A stretch of 64,000 nt of DNA from Marinobacter sp. HL-58 (GTDB lineage Bacteria > Pseudomonadota > Gammaproteobacteria > Pseudomonadales > Oleiphilaceae), in contig NZ_LIHP01000016.1 in the NCBI RefSeq assembly GCF_001314605.1, positions 124,001-188,000 on the forward strand, read 5' to 3'. Positions within the stretch are counted from its first letter, which is position 1. The number at the start of each line of letters is the position of its first letter. The translations under genes were made by a program, and so were the position numbers. Of the stretch, positions 38,578-49,120 are shown piece by piece. The notes beneath the pieces were generated by a model. It saw only the letters and a list, made by a program, of their open reading frames with translations. It was not told the origin of the DNA and did not search any database.

Positions 38578-39420
38578 TCAGGCGTTCGGGAAGACCCGGA
38601 AGCGGACTTCATAACCTGTGTACTTGCGGATATTGATCACCCCGGTGTCGAGAATGAGATACTGGCCCTTGATCCCCTGGAGCACACCTTCCGCCGTGGG
38701 TGTTTTGTCCAGATTATGGGTTTTTACCTTCTGGGGCCACACCTGCACCGGGTAACTCAGTGCAAGACTGTCTTCCTCGACAGCTCTGATGGCGTTTTCG
38801 CCATGGCTCGCCCGCAGTTCTGCCAGATCATCGGCTATCAGGGCCAGAATGCGGCGGCGCTCCTGTGCCAGATCCAGCTCCGGCACCTCGCCCTTCAGCA
38901 TGGCCCGCCAGTTGGTACGGTCGGCAACATGATTCTTGCAGGCCACTTCCACAAAGCCGGCCAGCTGGCGGGTGGCGACCCTGACCATCGGAATGGCATC
39001 CACCGCTCCCTGGTCAATCCAGCGGGTGGGGACTTGCGACCCACGGGTAATACCGACTTTGAGACCGGACGAGTTGGCCAGATAGACCACATGTTCAATC
39101 ATGCAGTGGGTTTCGCCCCACTCCGGCTCACGGCAGGTGCCTTCATGATAGTGGCACTTTTCCGGGCTCATGATACAGCTGTCGCAGGCCGCCAGTTTGC
39201 GGAAGCAGGGATAACAATAGCCCTGATTGAAGCTCTTGCCGGTTTTGCGATCGCAGTGAATGCAGCGAATCACGCCGTCAAAATCAAGCTGCAGCGGGTA
39301 ACCCACCATCTCGTTCAGAGGGACGAGCGTGTCCCCTACCCGGATGTTGTAGCTGACAGGATTACCGGGCTCGGCCGGCATCTTGCGCAGTCGGCCTGTC
39401 ACATCAACCAGTGCCGTCAA
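38578..39420 (-). CDS. DUF2797 family protein (GIY-YIG-like core, Cys cluster)
   Basis: A 280-residue protein of the DUF2797 family. The N-terminal domain contains several Cys pairs (IRCIHCDRKTG, CYPCFRKLAACDSC, EKCHYHEGTC), which look like zinc ligands. A segment VVYLANSSGLKVGITRG resembles the first strands and Gly-rich turn of GIY-YIG nucleases. The best start is TTG at 39420, which overlaps the yeaC stop codon (TTGA) and has GAGGTG just upstream; the next ATG, 13 codons later, lacks a ribosome site. No experimental function is known to me. Confidence 0.85.
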   Translation of the reverse strand: MTALVDVTGRLRKMPAEPGNPVSYNIRVGDTLVPLNEMVGYPLQLDFDGVIRCIHCDRKTGKSFNQGYCYPCFRKLAACDSCIMSPEKCHYHEGTCREPEWGETHCMIEHVVYLANSSGLKVGITRGSQVPTRWIDQGAVDAIPMVRVATRQLAGFVEVACKNHVADRTNWRAMLKGEVPELDLAQERRRILALIADDLAELRASHGENAIRAVEEDSLALSYPVQVWPQKVKTHNLDKTPTAEGVLQGIKGQYLILDTGVINIRKYTGYEVRFRVFPNA

Positions 39421-39716
39421 GACTTCACCTCGAAGTACTGGCCGGAGTCCGCCGTGCCGTTGGCAGAGGTTCCGGTGGTTCGTGCCACGCTGGGATCACA
39501 GGCCGTGCCGGCTTTTTTTCCACGATCGAGGTAACCGACCCGCTGCTCCATGGGAACCTGGTGATGGTCTTCGTAATAGATCACCGCTTCCATGCAGATC
39601 GAGCGCTGTTCGTCGTTCAGCTTGCGGCCATCCGGCCATTTCCCCAGCTCCAGGGCGCGCTTGAGGCTTTGATAGACCGCCGGATCCAGCCGCTTGATCA
39701 GCTCTTCGTATGTCAT
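39417..39716 (-). CDS. yeaC: YeaC family protein (DUF1315)
   Basis: A 99-residue protein matching YeaC: MTYEELIKRLDPAVYQSLKRALELGKWPDG at the start (helical) and AVIYYEDHHQVPMEQRVGY in the middle. The tail is Thr/Ser/Gly-rich and less conserved. GGAGG precedes the ATG. It is translationally coupled with DUF2797. Function is unknown. A Fur-box-like site lies 84 bases upstream and could affect it as well as the divergent unit. Confidence 0.85.
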   Translation of the reverse strand: MTYEELIKRLDPAVYQSLKRALELGKWPDGRKLNDEQRSICMEAVIYYEDHHQVPMEQRVGYLDRGKKAGTACDPSVARTTGTSANGTADSGQYFEVKS

Positions 39717-39784
39717 TTCATCCTCCAGTCACTGTTCGTTCGCACTGCTCATTCGAAATACGGCAAAAAAAGTGCACAAACCCG

Positions 39785-39814
39785 TTGACAGCAATAAACG
39801 ATAATGATTATCAT
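39785..39814 (+). promoter_or_regulatory. Plus-strand promoter overlapped by a Fur box
   Basis: TTGACA (39785-39790), an 18-bp spacer and TATCAT (39809-39814) form a promoter reading rightward. Positions 39800-39818 match the classical 19-bp Fur-box consensus at 17 of 19 bases, and they cover the -10 region, where Fur-Fe would block RNA polymerase. No protein-coding gene follows on this strand before a terminator. Confidence 0.75.
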
Positions 39815-39820
39815 TAACTC

Positions 39821-39909
39821 ACCAAATGACGAAGGTCGTGTTCATTTGGTCTCTCTCATCAGGAGCTAAACGCTCTTTTCATGCCCCGCGGTTTCGCGGG
39901 GCTTTTTTT
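39821..39909 (+). ncRNA. Candidate Fur-regulated small RNA (RyhB/PrrF-like architecture)
   Basis: Predicted transcript of about 89 nt from A39821 to the T run at 39903-39909. Its 5' part folds into a hairpin (ACCAAATGA / TCATTTGGT, 9 bp). A mainly single-stranded, pyrimidine-rich stretch follows (39851-39882, including CTCTCTCATCAGG and a small GAGC/GCTC stem). The 3' end is an intrinsic terminator with an 8-bp GC stem and seven T residues. The terminator has a T run only in the plus direction, and no plus-strand gene lies upstream, so something short must be transcribed. Length and Fur control match RyhB and PrrF; sequence homology to them is untested. The 3' part is antisense to the last codons of the rhomboid gene. 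Confidence 0.7.
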
Positions 39910-40754
39910 GGTACCGGCAAAATGGCCGCCAGTGCCAGACCCGCCACGAAGCCACCCAGATGGGCTTCGTTCGCCATCCGCCCCAGCCCCAGCACTTCCG
40001 GAAACGGCGTGAAACCAATCACCATCCAGGCCACGGCAAAGGTAATCAGTGCCGGAGGAAACTGGAACCTGGGCACCCGACGCTGGCTCAGCCAGCAATA
40101 GCCGAGTATGCCGTATACCACACCGGACAACCCGCCAAACAGCGGGCCCGAGACAATGTATTGCAACCCGTTGGACAGCAGACTGGTCACCACGAACAAC
40201 ACCAGCAGGCGGCTGCGGCCATCAAACCATTCGATCTGGCTGCCCAGGAACCACAGCATCACCGAATTGAATATGATGTGGGTCCAGCTGAAGTGGAGAA
40301 AATCCGGGGTAATGAGCCGCCAGACCTGGCCGCTCCCAAGCGTTGCAGACAATGCCTGGATACGCTCCGCCATGGTGCCCCAATCATACACCCGGGGGTC
40401 TACAAACATCAGCAGTGTGGATAACTGGTTCTGCCCCATGGCGGTCACCCAGGCCATCACCAGGGCCACCACAATCATGCCCAGCACTATCGGTGCGTGT
40501 CGCGGTGACGGCTGCCACCGGCCTCCGACGAACACCGGTGACCGGGCGGTTGTGTTCACCGCCTTCTGGATGTCCGGCTCACTCAGAAAACGCTCAAGGG
40601 CCTGAAGCACCGGCTCTGTGTGTTCGGGGTTTTCCAGCCAGAGAACCTGGTACCCGCCTTCCTCGGTAATCCGGTGCCCCACGCCCTGCTCTCTGAGCCA
40701 GCGACTGAAGCCCTCCAGATTGACCGTGGTCTCTATCTGCTTGATACGGTACAC
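39879..40754 (-). CDS. glpG: Rhomboid intramembrane serine protease (GlpG-like)
   Basis: A 291-residue protein with an N-terminal cytoplasmic GlpG-type domain (about 1-70), then six predicted helices. The catalytic Ser210 is in GGLSGVVYG and His265 in NEAHLGGF, giving the rhomboid dyad. HFSWTHIIFNSVMLWFLG supplies the conserved His and Asn of the oxyanion region. It cleaves transmembrane substrates within the inner membrane. The start codon is GTG at 40754 with GAGG six bases upstream, three bases after the stop of the metallophosphoesterase gene. Its 3' end overlaps the candidate small RNA on the other strand. Confidence 0.92.
   Translation of the reverse strand: MYRIKQIETTVNLEGFSRWLREQGVGHRITEEGGYQVLWLENPEHTEPVLQALERFLSEPDIQKAVNTTARSPVFVGGRWQPSPRHAPIVLGMIVVALVMAWVTAMGQNQLSTLLMFVDPRVYDWGTMAERIQALSATLGSGQVWRLITPDFLHFSWTHIIFNSVMLWFLGSQIEWFDGRSRLLVLFVVTSLLSNGLQYIVSGPLFGGLSGVVYGILGYCWLSQRRVPRFQFPPALITFAVAWMVIGFTPFPEVLGLGRMANEAHLGGFVAGLALAAILPVPKKAPRNRGA
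39883..39909 (+). terminator. Terminator of the candidate small RNA
   Basis: GCCCCGCG and CGCGGGGC form a perfect stem with loop GTTT, followed by seven T residues. It lies inside the 3' end of the convergent rhomboid gene, whose own strand has no T run after this hairpin. Confidence 0.92.
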
Positions 40755-40757
40755 AGG

Positions 40758-41771
40758 CTACCTCGCCACGCTGTCTTCGCTGGTGGGATACTCGGGCTGT
40801 TCCGGGCGCTCCACATCCACCCAGACAAACTTGTCGCGGGAGAGAGTTCGTTCACCATCCAGCCGGTAGGCCACCAGTTTGCCGTATTTGACGGCACTGA
40901 AATCGATGCAGGCAACGTTGTGCTTCAGCGGCGCCGGCTCGCCTTCCATCCAGTAATGCCCTACAAACACAGGGGGGGCCGACGCCGGGTAGCTGATCAA
41001 CTGGCTGCGTTCCGCATCCGTCAACTCGCGGCGGGCCACCTCTTCCGGCAACGGGTCCGGCTGGAACACCACATCCGCGTAGGTTCTGGGGTTATCAGCC
41101 CAGAACTTGGTGCGGAAAAACTCCCGGACATAGCCGTCTTTCCCGGTGATTTTCACGCCCGGCGGCAATCGCAGGTCAGTGCCACGTAGCAGGGTGTCCA
41201 TCACCTGGCCGGCGAAGGACTCGATGGCGGCGGAGGCATGGAGGAAGTCATCATCGATACAGGCGCCGCCCTGGCTTTCCTTGAATTTGTTGATCAGGTC
41301 ACTGTCCCAGCACGCATGCACGGCCCGGAAATCCGGCTCGTCGATAAACAGCGGGATGGTGTAGAACCATTCGAGAAACTCGTTCCACTCATGGGGGTAG
41401 TGCTCGAACTGCTCCAGGGTTTCACGGATCAGCCGGTCGTGGCGGGCATTGTGTTCCCGCAGGAATTTCTTGCCACTGCCCGGCCGTGCGCGGGTACAGT
41501 AACCCAGCGCGTTGTATTCATGATTGCCCATCACGATACGCGCCGAACCATGCTCCACCATGTCCCGCACCAGGTGCAGGGCTTCCCGGATACGCGGCCC
41601 CCGGTCAATGATGTCGCCGATAAAAATAGCCTGCCGCCGCGGATGCTCGTATATGCCGTTGACCTTGCGATAACCCATCTGCACCAGAAGGCGCTCAAGA
41701 GTGTGCGCGCAGCCGTGAATGTCGCCGATAATGTCGTAGCCGCGGCTAGCGGATCTTGCCTGTGATGCCAT
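40758..41771 (-). CDS. Metallophosphoesterase (calcineurin-like)
   Basis: A 337-residue protein with the five-part phosphoesterase motif: GDIHGCAHTLERLL, GDIIDRGPRIREAL, GNHEYNALGY, then VHACWD and GHYW further on. The dimetal ligands Asp, His, Asn are all present. It resembles the ApaH / serine-threonine phosphatase branch, but the substrate cannot be assigned. The start at 41771 lies four bases after the nadK stop codon; a GTG eight codons upstream inside nadK is an alternative. It is between nadK and the rhomboid gene in a tight cluster. Confidence 0.88.
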   Translation of the reverse strand: MASQARSASRGYDIIGDIHGCAHTLERLLVQMGYRKVNGIYEHPRRQAIFIGDIIDRGPRIREALHLVRDMVEHGSARIVMGNHEYNALGYCTRARPGSGKKFLREHNARHDRLIRETLEQFEHYPHEWNEFLEWFYTIPLFIDEPDFRAVHACWDSDLINKFKESQGGACIDDDFLHASAAIESFAGQVMDTLLRGTDLRLPPGVKITGKDGYVREFFRTKFWADNPRTYADVVFQPDPLPEEVARRELTDAERSQLISYPASAPPVFVGHYWMEGEPAPLKHNVACIDFSAVKYGKLVAYRLDGERTLSRDKFVWVDVERPEQPEYPTSEDSVAR

Positions 41772-41775
41772 GGTG

Positions 41776-42660
41776 TTAACTCGCTGAAATCTCACTGGCC
41801 CAGCCCAGCTTGTCCCGGCATGTGGCGTAAAAATTGTGATCCGCCGGATGAATCAGGCGAATCTTGAAAGGCTTCTTGGTGATACGGATGATATCGCCGG
41901 GTGCGCAGGCAATGTTCATTTGCCCGTCAAAACTGATCTGTGGATAGGTTTCGTTGGTCTCACCAATCACCAGTTTGATCTCGCTCTTGCCATCCACCAC
42001 GATGGGGCGGCTGCTCAGGGTGTGAGGGAACATGGGCACCAGCACAACGGCATCCAGCTTGGGATGCATAATCGGCCCGCCGGCCGACAACGAATACGCC
42101 GTCGAGCCGGTAGGAGTAGACACAATAAGCCCGTCTGATCGCTGGCTGTATACGAAATGTCCGTCAATATACAGATCGAAGCCGATCATCCGGGTGGATT
42201 TGCCGGGATGAAGCACCACATCGTTCAGCGCGGTTCCGAAGCCGAGTGGCTGGCCATTGCGTTCAACATGCCCGTCCAGCAGGAAGCGTGTTTCTTCGAT
42301 GTACTCACCCTGGAGCACCTTGCCCAGCCGCTCTTCCAGGTCCGACGGTGATATATCGGTCAGGAAGCCCAGGCGACCGCGGTTCACCCCCAGCAGCGGA
42401 ATCTTGGATTTGGCCAGCTCGCGGGCTGCGCCAAGCAGACTTCCATCCCCGCCGACCACGATCACCAGATCACAGATTTCCCCCAGAAGCTTCTTGCTGG
42501 CCACCTGCAGGCCGTGGCCCGGCAGCATACTGGCGGTGTCTTCTTCAATGATCACGTGATAGTGGTTGTTCACCAGGTACTGTTTGAGCTGACGCAGCGA
42601 CTCGACCACTTTGACACTGCCCATGCGGCCAATCACGCCAATGTTTCTGAATTGATCCAT
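41776..42660 (-). CDS. nadK: NAD kinase
   Basis: A 294-residue NadK that phosphorylates NAD to NADP using ATP or polyphosphate. The GGDGS motif lies at residues 70-74, followed by NRGRLGFLTD; the second conserved stretch is STPTGSTAYSLSAGGPI. AGGAAG upstream supports the ATG at 42660 over an extension of 24 codons. The leader holds a hairpin at 42705-42730. Confidence 0.96.
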   Translation of the reverse strand: MDQFRNIGVIGRMGSVKVVESLRQLKQYLVNNHYHVIIEEDTASMLPGHGLQVASKKLLGEICDLVIVVGGDGSLLGAARELAKSKIPLLGVNRGRLGFLTDISPSDLEERLGKVLQGEYIEETRFLLDGHVERNGQPLGFGTALNDVVLHPGKSTRMIGFDLYIDGHFVYSQRSDGLIVSTPTGSTAYSLSAGGPIMHPKLDAVVLVPMFPHTLSSRPIVVDGKSEIKLVIGETNETYPQISFDGQMNIACAPGDIIRITKKPFKIRLIHPADHNFYATCRDKLGWASEISAS

Positions 42661-42704
42661 GAAGCTTCCTGTGGATGTCTGTATGGGCCGGGATCGATCT
42701 GACA

Positions 42705-42730
42705 GGTCTCCCGGGAACGTCTGGGAGACC
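42705..42730 (-). other. Hairpin in the nadK leader
   Basis: GGTCTCCC and GGGAGACC form an 8-bp perfect stem around a 10-base loop, 45 bases upstream of the nadK start. There is no T run. It may be a structured leader or a weak end signal for the upstream coiled-coil gene. Confidence 0.45.
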
Positions 42731-42791
42731 ATAGTAACGAAATACGGCCTGATTCTGAAAAAAGATGCCGATACGGGCAGACGCTGGCGGG

Positions 42792-44042
42792 TTATTTTTC
42801 GTCCCGGGGCTGGTGATTCCCGCAGCGATCATCAATTCCCGGGCGGAAGTCCGCGGGCTGGCTGACCCGCATTACCGGCTCTTCACACAGTGTTCTGTCG
42901 TCGTTCTGGTGGTGACAGACAGGTTTCTCGTAATGCTCCAGCCACTCCCTGTAAGCGGGCTCGTTGAGGCCACAACGTTCTGCTGCATAGGCGACCGGGT
43001 TGCGGAAATAGGTTTCAATATCGTCGTACGGCAGAGTCAGGTGACCAACGCCGGGGTGATAGGCCACCAGAAATACCGACTGGCCCTGCAAATGGTCCAT
43101 GACCGAGTTTTCGACGGGTGTCTGATGGCGAAGGTCGTAATTTTCCTGTTCCAGGGCGACGATTTTTTCATCCCGAAGCTCCAGCTCACGCTGCCGGCGC
43201 TCCAGTTGTTCCCGCAACAACACCACCTCCGCATCGGCCGTTGCGTCCTCACGCTGCTTGCGCTCATCCCCGCCGGTTATCTGCTCCTGCATGGTCAGGT
43301 ATTGTTCATTGCGCTCGGCAAGGCGCTTTTTCAACTGTTCGTTGCTGAGTTTCTGGCGTTCGTATTTTTGCTGAAGTTCCGCCATTTCGTTACGCAGTGC
43401 CTGCATTTCATGGCGGTTTTCACGCTGGATATCAGACAGTGCATCCCGGTGGACACTTTGCAGGGTTTTTATACGAAGCCGTTGCTCACGGATAACCCGG
43501 GCCAGGCGCACGCGATCAGCGGAGGGCTCCATGTCATCAGAGGAGCGGGATTCATCGCCGAGAACGGGGATATTCTCTTCCGGGGCCGGGTCAACTTTCC
43601 GGAGTTTCAGGCTGTTGGCATCGACAGCACGGCGAATGGCCTGGAAGTGGTTGCTCCCGGGCGTCATATCCGGGTCCCACAACTCTTCGGCGTTCACCGA
43701 CTTCGGGCACTGGCTACGGCACACCAGGCGGATCGGGCCGGCTCCCATGTCCGGACCCTTGGCCCCCTTTCTGGCAAGCTTCTCCACCGGCAGATTCCAG
43801 TGGCTGTCGGCCCTGCCCTCTTCATCGAAATAAATGCGGAAAAACACCAGAGACCGCACCAGAAGGTCCGTGCCCAGAAGCACATACACCGCCTTCACAT
43901 CGGAGTCCGCCAGATCGGAAAGCCCGACATAGCCATCCAGAAAGGCACCGAACTCGGAAGCACGCATCTGCCGTGACACATTGCTGCCATCCATGAAAAA
44001 CACGGCCGAATAACTATCGTTTGCCTGGTCGGCAGACCCCAT
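42792..44042 (-). CDS. Coiled-coil protein with Cys/His-rich C-terminus, unknown function
   Basis: A 416-residue cytoplasmic protein. The N-terminal domain (about 10-150) is globular and begins with SAVFFMDGSNVSRQM, a D-x-x-N strand-end motif faintly like NYN/PIN domains; the other acidic residues of such nucleases are not clear. A long coiled coil spans about 175-320. The C-terminus has VCHHQNDDRTLCEEPV and RCGNHQ, a possible metal site. GGGGAG precedes the ATG at 44042, which is preferred to the longer frame starting at 44114. It may be co-transcribed with nadK. I do not recognise an established family. Confidence 0.7.
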   Translation of the reverse strand: MGSADQANDSYSAVFFMDGSNVSRQMRASEFGAFLDGYVGLSDLADSDVKAVYVLLGTDLLVRSLVFFRIYFDEEGRADSHWNLPVEKLARKGAKGPDMGAGPIRLVCRSQCPKSVNAEELWDPDMTPGSNHFQAIRRAVDANSLKLRKVDPAPEENIPVLGDESRSSDDMEPSADRVRLARVIREQRLRIKTLQSVHRDALSDIQRENRHEMQALRNEMAELQQKYERQKLSNEQLKKRLAERNEQYLTMQEQITGGDERKQREDATADAEVVLLREQLERRQRELELRDEKIVALEQENYDLRHQTPVENSVMDHLQGQSVFLVAYHPGVGHLTLPYDDIETYFRNPVAYAAERCGLNEPAYREWLEHYEKPVCHHQNDDRTLCEEPVMRVSQPADFRPGIDDRCGNHQPRDEK

Positions 44043-44124
44043 TGCTGACTCCCCACTTTCCGAAAACCTGACAGCAACACGGTAAACACCGGGCCGGCGT
44101 TCCGTTTTTACCATCAGATACCAG

Positions 44125-44158
44125 AAACCGGCCGCGCACGGTCAGTACGGGCCGGTTT
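44125..44158 (-). terminator. Possible weak terminator after fadH
   Basis: AAACCGGCC and GGCCGGTTT form a 9-bp stem with a 16-base loop, about 106 bases beyond the fadH stop. Only three T residues follow on the minus strand, so efficiency is doubtful. The rest of the gap to 44263 shows nothing else. Confidence 0.4.
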
Positions 44159-44263
44159 CAAACTGACAGACTTCCGGATAATAGTCTAGCGGGTCAATGC
44201 CCGCCGGACAGGGGAAAACTGCAACGTTTTGTGATCATGGGGCCTGACGCACGCTTCTGTCTG

Positions 44264-47521
<3,258 letters not shown>

Positions 47522-47536
47522 CGATTGGAGCCGGAG

Positions 47537-47626
47537 TCAGAGCTCAGTGGCGTCATCCGGGGCATCGTCGTCATCATAATCTTCGAACTGACAGTCCATC
47601 AGCTCTTCTTCGTAGTCGGACATCAT
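47537..47626 (-). CDS. Highly acidic 29-residue microprotein
   Basis: A short frame from a double ATG (47626 or 47623) to the TGA at 47537. About half of its residues are Asp or Glu (nine Asp), with one Cys (MDCQFEDYDDDD). A GAGAG stretch lies just upstream of the double ATG. It lies 97 bases downstream of tRNA-Asp on the same strand, with no clear terminator between, so it could be read from the strong tRNA promoter. No family is recognised and expression is unproven. Confidence 0.5.
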   Translation of the reverse strand: MMSDYEEELMDCQFEDYDDDDAPDDATEL

Positions 47627-47723
47627 TCATCTCTCGTGTTTATTTGAGAGAAACGATGGCACGGGATTGTGACAACTGTGTGACCGGAAGATAAAAAAGA
47701 CGAATTCACGAAAGGAAGGAAAA

Positions 47724-47800
47724 TGGCGGAGCGGACGGGACTCGAACCCGCGACCCCCGGCGTGACAGGCCGGTATTCTAACCAGCTGAACTACCGCTCC
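47724..47800 (-). tRNA. tRNA-Asp (anticodon GTC)
   Basis: A 77-nt gene with encoded CCA. On the minus strand it begins GGAGCGGTAGTTCAGCTGG, and the anticodon loop CTGTCAC gives GTC. It closely resembles enterobacterial tRNA-Asp. A strong promoter lies upstream. Confidence 0.97.
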
Positions 47801-47821
47801 GCGTGAGCCGCCACCTCGGAC

Positions 47822-47841
47822 GCAATCAAGGGTGTGATTGC
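47822..47841 (-). other. Leader hairpin of the tRNA-Asp precursor
   Basis: GCAATCA and TGATTGC form a 7-bp stem in the 5' leader between promoter and mature tRNA. It may aid processing of the precursor. Confidence 0.5.
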
Positions 47842-47860
47842 TCGGTGACAACGAGGGCGC

Positions 47861-47888
47861 ATTATAAAGAGGCCGCCCTGCATGTCAA
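47861..47888 (-). promoter_or_regulatory. Strong sigma-70 promoter of tRNA-Asp
   Basis: On the minus strand: TTGACA, a 16-bp spacer and TATAAT, both consensus-perfect, followed by the GC-rich discriminator GCGCCC. That combination is typical of stringently controlled stable-RNA genes. Confidence 0.92.
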
Positions 47889-47925
47889 CGTTTTTCATGA
47901 AAAAAATCAGGTAATCAGGCTGCCC

Positions 47926-48957
47926 TCACATGGCATCAACCATGGCATCCTTTCCCTGCGCGGTTTTGCGGTATTCAATGGGGGTCATACCCGACCAGCG
48001 CTTGAACGCACGATAAAAGGTGCTGGGCTCCGAAAAGCCGGTCAGGTAGACAATTTCATCAATGGACTCATCGGTGGTCGCCAGCAGCTGCCGGGCCAGG
48101 CGATAGCGGAAATCCGCCAGTACCTGGTTAAAACTGGTTTCCGCCTCGGTGAGGCGCGTACGCAGTGTTCGCGGCTTGATTCCCAGGCGTTCGGCCACAG
48201 CGTCAAGTGTCACCTCACCGCTGTCCAACAGCTCGGCCACGATCCGTTCCACCTGGCCGACAATGTCTTTCTTCTCAAGGCGCGCCACCTGTTCACTGGC
48301 AAATCGTTCGTGAAGATCCAGCAACTCGGGTTCCGCATGGGGTGAGGCATGGGACAGCAGGGAAGCCGGGAAATACAGCCGGTTTTCCCGGGCACCGAAG
48401 ACCACGTCACAGCCCAGCACCTCACTCGCATGGGCTTCGCCATGGTCGCGCTCATGCTCGAACTCAATCCGGGAAGGGTAGAAACGGTCATCGGTGATGG
48501 ATTTGAAGAAGGTAATCAGGCCCTGAACAAAGCATTCGTTGAAATGCCGCAGGCGGCTGACCTCCTCAGAGGCGGCATCCAGCACCATGCAGGCTTCGTC
48601 GCCCTCGATGAAGAAGTCGGTATTGGCGGCATCGCTCAGCAGCCTCTGGTAGTTCTGCGCTCGCCGCAGACCCTCACCAAACGTGGGACTGCTCAGGAAC
48701 AGATATTCAAGCACCTGCCCCTTGTAGGCGGGCAAATACTGGCCCAGATGAAGGCCCGCATCCGGATCGCCGGAGACATCTTCCACCACCTGCCAGAAAT
48801 AGAGCTGGGCGCTGTGGGGTGTTCTCAACTGCTCGGTGTAGACATAGCCCTCATCCACACCCAGACGGGCAAAGATGGCGTCGGTATCGATTCCCTTGCG
48901 TTTCATGGCCTGATAAATCAGGCGCAACATCACACCCGCATCACGAAGTTCCTGCAT
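47926..48957 (-). CDS. AraC family transcriptional regulator divergent from a MaoC-like gene
   Basis: A 343-residue regulator with the same build as the other two: effector-type N-domain (about 10-215) and AraC helix-turn-helix region (about 235-335) with IDEIVYLTGFSEPSTFYRAFKRW. It is divergent from the hotdog-fold gene at 49121, separated by 163 bases, and probably controls it. The ligand is unknown. Confidence 0.9.
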   Translation of the reverse strand: MQELRDAGVMLRLIYQAMKRKGIDTDAIFARLGVDEGYVYTEQLRTPHSAQLYFWQVVEDVSGDPDAGLHLGQYLPAYKGQVLEYLFLSSPTFGEGLRRAQNYQRLLSDAANTDFFIEGDEACMVLDAASEEVSRLRHFNECFVQGLITFFKSITDDRFYPSRIEFEHERDHGEAHASEVLGCDVVFGARENRLYFPASLLSHASPHAEPELLDLHERFASEQVARLEKKDIVGQVERIVAELLDSGEVTLDAVAERLGIKPRTLRTRLTEAETSFNQVLADFRYRLARQLLATTDESIDEIVYLTGFSEPSTFYRAFKRWSGMTPIEYRKTAQGKDAMVDAM

Positions 48958-49120
48958 AGTGTCCCGCTTTGTAGTTGTTTATTGATCGGCTTGGCCCGTC
49001 GGACAACCTTGCCGGCAAGCCAGGTCAATGCTCATACTGACGGGGTTTGCCAGACTCTGAGACATTAGTATTAGAGCATATCAGGCCAGAGACGCACAGG
49101 TGTACCAGGAGAGTAACAAT

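Noticed and set aside
38275..39534. Plus-strand frame of 419 codons opposite pepN and DUF2797
   Set aside because: Crosses two real genes on the other strand and shows no motif.
39826..40101. Plus-strand frame of 91 codons beginning just inside the candidate small RNA
   Set aside because: It starts five bases after the predicted transcript start without a ribosome site, runs through the terminator, and is mostly antisense to the rhomboid gene.
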